From contig DLAL01000017.1 in assembly GCA_002493945.1 (NCBI GenBank), forward strand, positions 1 through 15,813: a stretch of 15,813 nucleotides of DNA, in the 5' to 3' direction. This document shows, one piece after another, positions 1-8,234 of this stretch (within the stretch, counting starts at the first letter, position 1; every line of letters starts with the position of its first letter). Below the pieces are notes generated by a model. It worked only from the letters and a program-made list of their open reading frames with translations, had not been told where the DNA came from and ran no database searches. The position numbers and the translations under genes are program-made. Origin of the DNA: Porphyromonadaceae bacterium UBA7048 (GTDB taxonomy: Bacteria; Bacteroidota; Bacteroidia; Bacteroidales; Muribaculaceae).

Positions 1-2
1 GG

Positions 3-101
3 CGCATTATCCGCCTATACCTAATAACGAATAAAGAGAGAAGTAGTTTTCGTAAAACGTATAGCACTCTTTTGAAAGAATTAGGTTTTGAGGCCTATTA
101 A
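3..101 (+). CDS. Possible 3' end of an unidentified gene (partial)
   Basis: An open frame enters from the left edge and runs 32 codons to a TAA at 99-101. Its end reads like a natural protein C-terminus (KTYSTLLKELGFEAY). It has no start inside the window, so it would be the tail of a + strand gene converging on the GH43 gene. The stretch is AT-rich, unlike the GC-rich genes to its right, which may mean a transferred or surface-polysaccharide-type gene or simply non-coding sequence. No family can be named from so few residues. The other two forward frames stop within about 35 bases, which mildly supports this frame. Confidence 0.4.
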   Translation, partial: RIIRLYLITNKERSSFRKTYSTLLKELGFEAY

Positions 102-116
102 ACTGTTTGTCTTTAT

Positions 117-180
117 CCCATCTCATAACCAAGGCGCCTCCGCAGCATGACCTGCAGAAGCGCCTCGCTTATGTGATGGG
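117..180. repeat. 64-bp imperfect inverted repeat (long hairpin) after the GH43 gene
   Basis: Two 29-base arms (117-145 and 152-180) flank a 6-base loop (146-151). Pairing them gives two mismatches (123/174 and 129/168) and three positions that pair as G-T on one strand. The hairpin begins 5 bases beyond the GH43 stop codon and lies between two probably convergent genes. There is no T-tract on either side, so it is not a standard intrinsic terminator. It could be a REP-like element, a processing or stabilising 3' end, or a remnant of a small mobile element. Confidence 0.7.
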
Positions 181-185
181 GCCGG

Positions 186-3100
186 TTATCGCACTACAAT
201 CTTTTCGGCTCGCGTGCGGCCTGAGGAGAGGCGGTCCTGACGGATGTAGAGGCCGGTCTGAGTCGGCGCGGTGGTGCCGAGCATGGCGCCCGAGAGATGA
301 TAGTACATGGTCGACACGACAGTGCCGTCGGTGTCGGCGCTGTCAGCGATGACGTTCTCCACGCCTGAGGGATTCTTGGGGTCGACGGGGTCGATGCCGC
401 GGCGTGTGGGCGTCACGGGCCTGATGGAGCCGTCGGCGTTGAACTCAAGGCGGTCGATGCACACTTCGCGGTGGTAGCCTCCGCCATTGTTGACGAAGTC
501 GGCGTTGATGCGGTGGTAGACGATGTACCATACGTCGCTGTCGGAAATCTGAATCACGGAGTTGTGTCCCGTGCCGTAGATGCGGTCAGCAGAACTTTGG
601 AGGAGTATGACCGGATTCTCTGCCACGGTAATCGGGCCCATAGGGGAGTCGGATGTGCCGTAAGCCACGTGGTAGTTGCGTGCTCCCGTATCGTCGACCG
701 ACCACAGGAAGTAGTATTTGCCCTGACGGTAGAACACGTACACGCCTTCGCGGAAAGCGTAGGTCGCAGTGTTGCCGCCCTGCGGAGTGATGACAGTGGC
801 GTCGGATATGGTTGTCATGTCGTCGGCGAGCTTCGAGGCCACGAGACTGCCGTTGCCCCAGTAGTAGTAGGTGTTGCCGCTTACGGGGTCGGTGAAAACG
901 TCGCTGTCGATGAGCTGGCCGGATGTGATGTTCTCCTCGACGAGCGGACGGCCGAGGTCGCGGAACGGTCCTGTCGGGCTGTCGGACACGGCGCAGCCGA
1001 GGGTTTTGTAGTTCTTGTCGGGATTGTGGCCCGAGAAATAGAAGTAGTAGCGGTACGAGCCGTCAGGGAGCTGCTTCTCCTCGATGGCCGGCGCCCAGGC
1101 ATTGCCTGTGGCCCATGTGACGTCGTTGGTAGCCAGGTCGAGGATGCACGTTTCCTTATGCCAGTTGACCAGATCGGCCGATGACCATACATTGAACGTA
1201 TGTCCGCCCCATCCGCTGATGCCGTCGGTGGTGGGGTAGATGTAGAATCGGCCGGTCTTGCGGCTGTACAGCACTTCGGGGTCGGCGTTGAATCCGGGCA
1301 GCACGGGGTTGGCTTCGACGTCGGCGCTCACTTCTATGACGGCGCTCGCCGAGCCGTCGCTGACTGTGTACTTCACAGCGCCTGCCGTGAAGTCCTGCTC
1401 ACCCTCGGGGCTGACAGTGCATCCGGCGGTGACGGCGAGCATTGGGTCGAAAGAGCCGAGGTCGGTGCCGGGATATACGGGAAGGTGTACGCGGTCGGCA
1501 GTGATGGTGACGCCGTCGGTGCGTACGGCCGGGCTGAGTGCGCCCGTTATGGCCGGGGCGGGCATGTCGGCCGGGAAGACTTCGAGCAGACGTGCGGTCT
1601 CCTCGGGGTGGAGGGCGATGACCGTACCGTGACGGGGCGTGAAGGCGCCTGAGGTGTTGGTCTGAGCGGTGAGGCGGAAGTTCTCGAGGTCATCCGATGT
1701 GCAGAACTGATAGTGGCCGTTCATGTAGCAGTCGTACATCAGCACCCAGCTGTCGGAGTTGATGAGTCTGAACACACCTGCGCCCTCGACGGCTTCGGTG
1801 GTCTGCTGGAGCTGTGCCGAGGGGTTGCTCCATTGGCTTCCGGCCGGTTGGCCCGCTACGGGCGTGAGGCGCGATGCCACGACCTTGCATATGCCGCCCG
1901 AGCCTTCGTTCTTGTAGAACATATGGTACTTGCCGTCGGCTTCGTTGAAGACTATGTCGCAGTCGATGGTCGCCGAGCCGCGGTCGTAGAAGTACTCAGG
2001 CTCGGTCATGAGGTCGGTGAAGTCGTCGTTGGCATACGAATAGTACACCTTGTCGTACGGGCACTTGCCGTCGTTGGTCAGCAGCGAGTAGTAGATGAGG
2101 AAGCGTCCGCGGGTGCCGTCGGCGTTCTCGTAGTCGGGGTCCCATATAGTCTCGGGCGCCCACACGCGTGTCACGTTCTTCCACTCGGGGAAGCGGTCGG
2201 GGAAGTGCACGGTCGAGTGCGTCCAGTTCACCAGGTCCTTGCTCTTGTACAGCACCATGCCGCGGTTCGAGCTCCAGCCTTCGCTCGACTTCATGTCGGT
2301 TGCCACCATGTAGAAGCAGCCGTCAGGACCGCGGAGGATGTGCGGGTCGCGGATGCCTTTCTTGAGCGCTACCGTGTCGGAGTGCATCACGCGCTTGCCG
2401 TGGTTGAGGGCAGTGTACTTGTAGCCGTCCGACGATAGGGCATAGTAGAGGTTCTCGTTGCTGTTCGAGGGAAAATAGACGAAGAGATATGAGTCATAGT
2501 CCTCGCGGTTGGCGATATGGACGGTGAAGTCTCGGCTGACGGTGGCCTTTCCGCGGCTGACGTTGGCCGTCAGGGTGACTTCGTGCTTTTCGGCACCCGT
2601 ATCGCTCAGCCGGCGCACGCGTCCCGACGATGTGAGCCATGACGGGTCGGACGACTCCCAGGTGATGGTGCTCCCTTCGAGCGTGGAGCCCGGCAGGGCG
2701 ATGAACGAGCGGAGATTGTCTTTGTTCGGCGGCAGCACTATGGCGTCGGCATCGGCACGTGCCGCGTCAGCATCACTGAGCATGGCGCGGACGGTAGCCG
2801 GATAGTCGAATGTCCGGTTCACACCGCTCTTTGTGGCCGTGAGTGTCAGTGTGAGCGAAGCGTCGGATGCTCCGGCGGCCGGTCGGGTCACACGGCCGTC
2901 GGAGCTGATGAGCGAGGCGTCAGATGTGGCCCATGAGCCGGCGATGCCCTGTCCGAGGACGGTGGGCAGCGTCACGTCGCCGCGTACGTCGCTGAAGTCG
3001 AAGGCCATATCGGCTATGGCGCTGTCAATGGCGTCGCCGACAGCCGAGCCGTTGAGGGCGGCCAGGGTCGTGAGGTCGGCAGCTTCGAGCACTTCTGCGT

Positions 3101-3767
3101 CGGTCAGCGCCGAGTCGTAGATGCGGAAGTCAGCATAGCGCGCGTCGCGAAGCAGGATGTCGCCGTTGTATGGCGAGCGTCCGAGCCAGTTCTGTGCCGT
3201 GGCTCCGAGCGCCGACGGTCTGAGGCTGATTTCAGCGCTTTTCTTCAGCTCGCCGTTGAAGTATATGGAGTTGGTGTTGCCTTTCTGAACCACGGCGATG
3301 CTCACCCATTCGCCCTTTGGGAACTGGCTGCCGACTTTGGTGGTCTGCTCGCCGCTCCAGTTGGTGGTCGATATGGAGTAGCGCGATTCGTTGGCGCCGA
3401 AGAAGAGATAGCCTGTCGAACTCGAGTTGCCGAAGTTGAAGATGAAGTTACCGTTGGCACCGAGAGTGGTGCTCGAGGGGATGAATACCATGGCCGTTAT
3501 GGTATAGTCGGCCGAAAGGTCTTTGATGATGGCTCCGACTTTGGAGCCGAAGTCGAAGTAGCCGGTTGCGCCGAGGGTCACGACGCCTTCATCGCCGATT
3601 TTTTCAAGGATTGCTCCGTCATGGAGTGTGCCTGTGTAGGTGCCGCTTGCGTCGGCAGGTCCGTCGAATGTGTGGTGGAACCTGGCCGTGGCCGCGTCAG
3701 CAGCCGACACCGAAGCCGCTGCGATTGCCAGTGCGATGACACGGCAGGCTTTTGGGACATAATACAT
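186..3767 (-). CDS. Secreted multidomain glycosidase: LamG, two Ig-like domains, tandem GH43
   Basis: 1193 residues. A signal peptide covers about residues 1-25 (hydrophobic core, then SAADAA). A LamG/concanavalin-like domain (about 27-230) is followed by two atrophied bacterial Ig-like repeats (about 237-327 and 330-419). The first five-blade GH43 domain (about 425-720) shows the expected acidic triad: base D474 in RDPH, D602 in IDCD, and acid E661 in VEGAG. An Ig-like linker follows (about 738-815). The second GH43 domain (about 822-1125) has base D829 in NADP, D954 in IDSD, acid E1007 in REGV, and the GTGHN motif at 1065-1069. The last 60 residues end in a Bacteroidetes sorting-type tail (YYHLSG, GLYIRQ, EKIVVR). 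GH43 enzymes cleave alpha-L-arabinofuranosyl or beta-xylosyl linkages, so a role on plant arabinan, arabinoxylan or pectin side chains is likely; exact specificity cannot be read. The gene has its own promoter and no SusC/D partner in view. Confidence 0.93.
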   Translation of the reverse strand: MYYVPKACRVIALAIAAASVSAADAATARFHHTFDGPADASGTYTGTLHDGAILEKIGDEGVVTLGATGYFDFGSKVGAIIKDLSADYTITAMVFIPSSTTLGANGNFIFNFGNSSSTGYLFFGANESRYSISTTNWSGEQTTKVGSQFPKGEWVSIAVVQKGNTNSIYFNGELKKSAEISLRPSALGATAQNWLGRSPYNGDILLRDARYADFRIYDSALTDAEVLEAADLTTLAALNGSAVGDAIDSAIADMAFDFSDVRGDVTLPTVLGQGIAGSWATSDASLISSDGRVTRPAAGASDASLTLTLTATKSGVNRTFDYPATVRAMLSDADAARADADAIVLPPNKDNLRSFIALPGSTLEGSTITWESSDPSWLTSSGRVRRLSDTGAEKHEVTLTANVSRGKATVSRDFTVHIANREDYDSYLFVYFPSNSNENLYYALSSDGYKYTALNHGKRVMHSDTVALKKGIRDPHILRGPDGCFYMVATDMKSSEGWSSNRGMVLYKSKDLVNWTHSTVHFPDRFPEWKNVTRVWAPETIWDPDYENADGTRGRFLIYYSLLTNDGKCPYDKVYYSYANDDFTDLMTEPEYFYDRGSATIDCDIVFNEADGKYHMFYKNEGSGGICKVVASRLTPVAGQPAGSQWSNPSAQLQQTTEAVEGAGVFRLINSDSWVLMYDCYMNGHYQFCTSDDLENFRLTAQTNTSGAFTPRHGTVIALHPEETARLLEVFPADMPAPAITGALSPAVRTDGVTITADRVHLPVYPGTDLGSFDPMLAVTAGCTVSPEGEQDFTAGAVKYTVSDGSASAVIEVSADVEANPVLPGFNADPEVLYSRKTGRFYIYPTTDGISGWGGHTFNVWSSADLVNWHKETCILDLATNDVTWATGNAWAPAIEEKQLPDGSYRYYFYFSGHNPDKNYKTLGCAVSDSPTGPFRDLGRPLVEENITSGQLIDSDVFTDPVSGNTYYYWGNGSLVASKLADDMTTISDATVITPQGGNTATYAFREGVYVFYRQGKYYFLWSVDDTGARNYHVAYGTSDSPMGPITVAENPVILLQSSADRIYGTGHNSVIQISDSDVWYIVYHRINADFVNNGGGYHREVCIDRLEFNADGSIRPVTPTRRGIDPVDPKNPSGVENVIADSADTDGTVVSTMYYHLSGAMLGTTAPTQTGLYIRQDRLSSGRTRAEKIVVR

Positions 3768-3815
3768 AGAGAATCAAGGTTAAAGGGGTTAACTGATTTT
3801 AAGTGAATTCTGTCG

Positions 3816-3847
3816 CAAAGGTACACAAAAATTTCAAATAGACAAAA
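3816..3847 (-). promoter_or_regulatory. Bacteroidetes-type promoter for the GH43 gene
   Basis: Read on the minus strand, TTTTG (3847-3843) is followed after exactly 19 bases by TACCTTTG (3823-3816), a full match to the TAnnTTTG -7 box. The start codon at 3767 would then have a leader of roughly 40 bases. The rpsU and cotH promoters in this window have the same elements and spacing. Confidence 0.8.
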
Positions 3848-3870
3848 CTTCTGCCGATGTAGATATCTAT

Positions 3871-3898
3871 AAAAAAGGCGTCCCCGCGGGGACGCCTT
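3871..3898 (-). terminator. Intrinsic terminator of the RND efflux operon
   Basis: Bases 3875-3898 form a perfect 24-base palindrome whose arms are AAGGCGTCCCCG and its complement. On the minus strand it is followed by a run of six T (3876-3871). It lies 6 bases after the pump stop codon and just ahead of the GH43 promoter, so it insulates the two units. Confidence 0.92.
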
Positions 3899-3904
3899 GA
3901 GATG

Positions 3905-6900
3905 TCAGATGTCGGTCTTGCTGCCTGAGGACGGCGGAGGTGTCGGTGTCTTGCCCGAGCCGGTGAAGACTTTCGAGAGGTATTTCTCGCGGAATGTCTG
4001 CAGCAGTTCCCAGAAGCTCGGTACGAAGAGTGTGCCGAGGATGGCGTTCACGGCCATGCCGAATACCACGGCCGTGCCGAGGGATATGCGGCTTGCAGCG
4101 CCGGCGCCGGTGGCGAATATCATGGGCATCACGCCGAATACGAAGGCGAGGGCCGTCATAAGGATAGGGCGCAGTCGGACGTCGCCGGCCATCTTGGCAG
4201 CCGTGCGTACAGGCTGTCCGGACTTGCGGTAGTCCATGGCGTACTCGACGATAAGGATGGCATTCTTGGCGGCCATGCCTATCAGCAGGATTATGCCTAT
4301 CTGCGTGTAGATGCTGATGCTCTGGTTGAGGAACATGCAGCCCAGGATGGTGCCGAGAATGGCCGTAGGAGTGGTGATGACCACGGCTACGGGATCGGTC
4401 CACGACTCATACTGTGCGGCCAGCACGAGGATGGTGATGATGATGGCGAAGATGAGGACCATCGATATGCTCGTGCCTGACTGGGTCTCCTGAAGGGCCT
4501 CGCCCGTCCACGCGTACGAGAACGACGAGCCGATCTTATCCTTCATGATTTCCTCCATCGCCGCGATGCCTGCCGACGAGCTTACGTGCGGCGCCAGGTT
4601 GCCGGTCACGGCGGCTGTGGGGTACATATTGTAGCGGTTGACCGTGGGCTGGCCGAGCGTCTCCCTGACGGATGCGAAAGCTCCGAAGGGCACCATCTCG
4701 CCCTGAGTGTTGCGCACGCTCAGATTCGAGATGCCCGTGATGTGTGCGCGGGAGGCGGCGTCGCCGCTGACAAGCACCTCATATGTGCGGCCGAACTTCA
4801 CGAAGTCGTTCACATAGTCGCTGCCCATATATGCCGACAGGGCAGAGTAGATATTCTCCATAGTCAGGTCATACAGTTTGGCGCGGTCTCGGTCGATGTT
4901 GATAGAGTACTGAGGAACTTCGCCCTGATATAGCGTCGTCACGCCTGTGAGTTCGGGGCGTTTGGCGGCCTCATCCTGAATGTCGCGTATGGTCTGCGCT
5001 ATCTCTTTGGGCCCGAGATTATTGATGTCGAGTATCTGCATCTCCAGACCGCCGCTCGTACCGAGTCCGGGTATCGACGGAGGATTGACAGAGAAGAGGA
5101 TGGCTTCCTGTATTCCGGCGCCGATTCGGTCCACATCCTTGATGATGGCGGACACGGAGTTGTCTGCGCCTTTGCGTTCGTTCCACGGCTTGAGCACGAC
5201 GAACATCGATGCGAGGTTGCTCGATGCGCCGTCGCCGAGGAAGGAGTTGCCGGTTACGGTGATCACGTCCTTCACCTGCGGCAGTTTCAGTATCTCAGCC
5301 TCGGCACGCCGTGTGATGCTGTCGGTGCGCACGAGCGACGCGCCCGTAGGCAGCTGTACGGAAGTCATGAAGTAGCCCATATCCTCCTGCGGTACATACG
5401 ACGACGGCCAGCGGAGGAAGCCCCGGAATGCGGCTCCGCAGAGTGCGGCGAAGACGATGAGCGCCAGTACCGGCTTGGCCAGCAGACGTCCGACGCCGCC
5501 GTTGTACCATCGGCGCACCTTCTCGAATCCGGCGTTGAACCACCGGTATATGCAGAACTTAGACGGCCCTGTCTTCGGACGGAGAAAGAGGGCGCACATG
5601 GCCGGAGTGAAGGTCAGCGCGTTGAAGCCCGAGAATGCCGTCGACACGGCGATGGTCAGCGCGAACTGCTTGTAGAGCTGGCCTGTGATACCTGATACGA
5701 ACGCCGTGGGGATGAACACCGACAGGAGCACGAGCACCTCGCCCACTACGGGACCTTGAAGCTCGTCCATGGCCTGCTCGGCTGCCTGACGCGGAGTGAC
5801 TCCGCCCTTGCTCAGGATTCGGGCGCAGTCCTCCACCACCACTATGGCGTCGTCCACCACAATCGCTATCGCCAGTACCAGACCGAAGAGGGTCAGTGTG
5901 TTGAGCGTGAATCCCATCACCTTCATCACCGCGAATGTGGCTATGAGAGACACGGGGATGGTGATCATAGGGATAATCACGGCGCGCCAGTTCTGGAGGA
6001 AGAGCAGTATCACTATCATCACGATGAGCGTCGTTTCGACGAAAGTGACAAGCACCTCGTCGATAGATGCCGTGACGAACTGTGTCGTGTCGAGGATTAT
6101 GCGGTAGTCTACACCGTCGGGGAAGTACTGCCGGAGTTCGGCGAGCTTGTCCTTGACGGCTCCGGCCACCTCGAGTGCGTTCGCTCCCGGCAGCTGATAG
6201 ATGCCTATAAGGCCTGCGTCGTGGCCTGACACGTTCGATATCATCGAGTAGCTCTGGCTGCCCATCTCGACTGTGGCGATGTCCTTCAGGCGCAGAAGTG
6301 CGCCGGCATCGCCGCTGCGTATGATGATGTTGCCGAACTCAGATGCCTCGTTCAGACGTCCCTGAGAGGTGAGGGTGAATTCGAACTGCTGGCCGTCGGC
6401 TGTGGGGGGAGCGCCCACCGAACCGGCGGACACTTCCATGTTCTGACTCTCGATGGCCGCCATGACGTCGGCCGGCGATACGCCGCGCACACGCATCTTC
6501 TCGGGGTCGAGCCACACGCGCATGCTGTACTCGCCCGAGCCGAAGGCGCTCACACCGCCGACGCCGTCGATTCGCGATAGCTCGTCCACGACGCTCAGTT
6601 GTGCGTAGTTGGTCAGATAGAGGCCGTCATAGCGGCCGGGGTTTTTGCTTTCGAGGGCCACGAAGAGGATGATGTCAGACGAGCGCGACTGTACGCTGAC
6701 GCCCTGCTGCTTCACGCTTGACGGCAGCACGGGTTCGGCCTGCGACACGCGGTTCTGCACTTTCACGGTGGCCATGTCGAGGTCTGTGCCGTTCTCGAAT
6801 GTAATCTCCAGGCTGTACGAGCCGTCAGAGCCGGATGACGAACTCATGTACATCATGCCTTCCACACCGTTCACCTGCTCCTCGATGGGTACGCCGACGG

Positions 6901-7081
6901 TCTCTGCCACGGTCTGGGCATCGGCTCCGGGATAAGATGCTGACACGAATACCGTCGGAGGTGTTATGTCAGGGTATTGTGTGACAGGCAGCGAGCGCAC
7001 CGTCAGGAGTCCGGCCAGAATCATCAGGATGGCCAGGACGGTGGCGAATATCGGCCTGTCGATAAAGAATTTACTGAACAT
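3905..7081 (-). CDS. RND multidrug efflux pump, inner-membrane permease (HAE1/AcrB family)
   Basis: 1058 residues, the usual size for AcrB/MexB-type proton-driven pumps. The N-terminus (FFIDRPIFATVL) is the family's first membrane helix, followed by the porter motif LPVTQYPDI. The proton-relay residues are all present: D410 and D411 in TM4 (VVDDAIVVVED), K939 in TM10 (AAKNAILIVE), and R971 and T976 in RPILMTAL. Twelve membrane helices in two halves and two large periplasmic loops (about 30-340 and 560-870) fit the family. The C-terminus ends in a short proline-rich cytosolic tail. It is the last gene of a three-gene operon, 25 bases after the adaptor gene, and ends in a strong terminator. The pump takes drugs, bile acids or other amphiphiles from the periplasm and inner membrane; the actual substrate is not visible. 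Confidence 0.97.
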   Translation of the reverse strand: MFSKFFIDRPIFATVLAILMILAGLLTVRSLPVTQYPDITPPTVFVSASYPGADAQTVAETVGVPIEEQVNGVEGMMYMSSSSGSDGSYSLEITFENGTDLDMATVKVQNRVSQAEPVLPSSVKQQGVSVQSRSSDIILFVALESKNPGRYDGLYLTNYAQLSVVDELSRIDGVGGVSAFGSGEYSMRVWLDPEKMRVRGVSPADVMAAIESQNMEVSAGSVGAPPTADGQQFEFTLTSQGRLNEASEFGNIIIRSGDAGALLRLKDIATVEMGSQSYSMISNVSGHDAGLIGIYQLPGANALEVAGAVKDKLAELRQYFPDGVDYRIILDTTQFVTASIDEVLVTFVETTLIVMIVILLFLQNWRAVIIPMITIPVSLIATFAVMKVMGFTLNTLTLFGLVLAIAIVVDDAIVVVEDCARILSKGGVTPRQAAEQAMDELQGPVVGEVLVLLSVFIPTAFVSGITGQLYKQFALTIAVSTAFSGFNALTFTPAMCALFLRPKTGPSKFCIYRWFNAGFEKVRRWYNGGVGRLLAKPVLALIVFAALCGAAFRGFLRWPSSYVPQEDMGYFMTSVQLPTGASLVRTDSITRRAEAEILKLPQVKDVITVTGNSFLGDGASSNLASMFVVLKPWNERKGADNSVSAIIKDVDRIGAGIQEAILFSVNPPSIPGLGTSGGLEMQILDINNLGPKEIAQTIRDIQDEAAKRPELTGVTTLYQGEVPQYSINIDRDRAKLYDLTMENIYSALSAYMGSDYVNDFVKFGRTYEVLVSGDAASRAHITGISNLSVRNTQGEMVPFGAFASVRETLGQPTVNRYNMYPTAAVTGNLAPHVSSSAGIAAMEEIMKDKIGSSFSYAWTGEALQETQSGTSISMVLIFAIIITILVLAAQYESWTDPVAVVITTPTAILGTILGCMFLNQSISIYTQIGIILLIGMAAKNAILIVEYAMDYRKSGQPVRTAAKMAGDVRLRPILMTALAFVFGVMPMIFATGAGAASRISLGTAVVFGMAVNAILGTLFVPSFWELLQTFREKYLSKVFTGSGKTPTPPPSSGSKTDI

Positions 7082-7106
7082 ATGCTTGCTATTCGGTCAG
7101 GGGGGC

Positions 7107-8234
7107 CTACTTCACGGTGATGGGTTTTACGGTCATGCCGTCGCGCACTTTGAGGAGTGCCTGTGTCACATAGCGGTCAGTGGGCCTGATACCCGATGTG
7201 ACGATGCGCAGCGAGTCGCGCACCAGGTCGCCTGTCTTGATCGGGGTGTACACCACTTTGTCAGAATCGTTCACCACGTACAGGTACTTGCCGAGCTGGT
7301 TGCTGCCTATGGAGCCGTCCTTGACGAGGATAGCCCTGGGGTCGGTGGCCACGGGCAGGTCGACAGAGGCGTACATGCCGCTTTTGAGCAGACCGTCGGT
7401 ATTGTCAATGACCGCGTGCAGAATTATGGTGCCTGTCGACGTGTCGACACTCGGCGCCATATAGTCGAGCTCTCCGTAGAAGTCGCCGCTCACGGCGTCG
7501 GAGAAGGTGATGGGTACATGCTTGTAGTCGATGATACCTGCTTTGATATTCTCGCGCAGGCGCGCCAGCGTGGCGTCGTCCTCGATGGAGAACTGTGCTA
7601 TGACAGTGGCGTCCTCATAGATTGACGCCAGTGCCACGGGGGATGCGGCCCCGTTCAGATACGACCCTACGTCATGTACGGCCGAACTGATGTGGCCCGT
7701 GAAGGGTGCGGTGACTGTGCAGTACGACAGCTGCGTGCGTGCGGTCTCAAGAGCCGCGCGCGACTGCTTCACAGCGGCTTCGCACTGTGCCAGAGTGCTT
7801 TTGGCCTGCTGTACTTCCATCTCGCTGACGGCATCGCCTTTCAGTGCCTCGACCATGGCCGAGTAGCGCGATGAGGCATACTGCAGATTGGCTTCGGCTG
7901 TGCTCAGGGCCGCTTCGGCCTGCTGTACCTGATCGCGGTAGTTGGTGTCCTCGATTCTGAAAAGGACCGTCCCTTCCTTGACGAGACCACCTGAATTATA
8001 GTTCTTGGACCTGAGGTATCCGTCGACGCGCGCCATCAGCTGTACCTCGCGGTTGGCTATAAGGATACCCGGATAGGTACGGTGGATGAGTACTGAGTCT
8101 ACTTCCGGCGATGCTACCGACACTTCCGGCGCTTCACTCTCGGAGGACGTTTTATGCTTGCCGCACGATGGAGCCGTAACGCTCAATAGCAGCACAGCGA
8201 CTATCGCCGGCATCTGGTTTTTATTAATTTTCAT
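7107..8234 (-). CDS. RND efflux periplasmic adaptor (AcrA/MexA-like lipoprotein)
   Basis: 375 residues. A hydrophobic signal (about 8-20) ends in APSC with Cys24, so it is probably a lipoprotein anchored in the inner membrane. Proline at -2 makes the lipobox slightly unusual. Family parts appear in order: the first lipoyl half (VQLMARVDGYL, then GGLVKEGTVLFRIED), an alpha-helical hairpin rich in Gln, Ala and Glu (about 100-165), the second lipoyl half (TVTAPFTGHISSAVHDVGSYL), then the beta-barrel and membrane-proximal domains. It links the pump to the outer-membrane channel. Its start overlaps the end of the upstream channel gene by 11 bases, suggesting translational coupling. Confidence 0.96.
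   Translation of the reverse strand: MKINKNQMPAIVAVLLLSVTAPSCGKHKTSSESEAPEVSVASPEVDSVLIHRTYPGILIANREVQLMARVDGYLRSKNYNSGGLVKEGTVLFRIEDTNYRDQVQQAEAALSTAEANLQYASSRYSAMVEALKGDAVSEMEVQQAKSTLAQCEAAVKQSRAALETARTQLSYCTVTAPFTGHISSAVHDVGSYLNGAASPVALASIYEDATVIAQFSIEDDATLARLRENIKAGIIDYKHVPITFSDAVSGDFYGELDYMAPSVDTSTGTIILHAVIDNTDGLLKSGMYASVDLPVATDPRAILVKDGSIGSNQLGKYLYVVNDSDKVVYTPIKTGDLVRDSLRIVTSGIRPTDRYVTQALLKVRDGMTVKPITVK

Noticed and set aside
117..180. Intrinsic terminator call for the hairpin after the GH43 gene
   Set aside because: There is no T-tract on either strand, so it is listed as an inverted repeat only.
471..2438. Series of + strand open frames opposite the GH43 gene
   Set aside because: All are antisense shadows of a gene with recognisable domains on the minus strand; none shows a family motif or a promoter.
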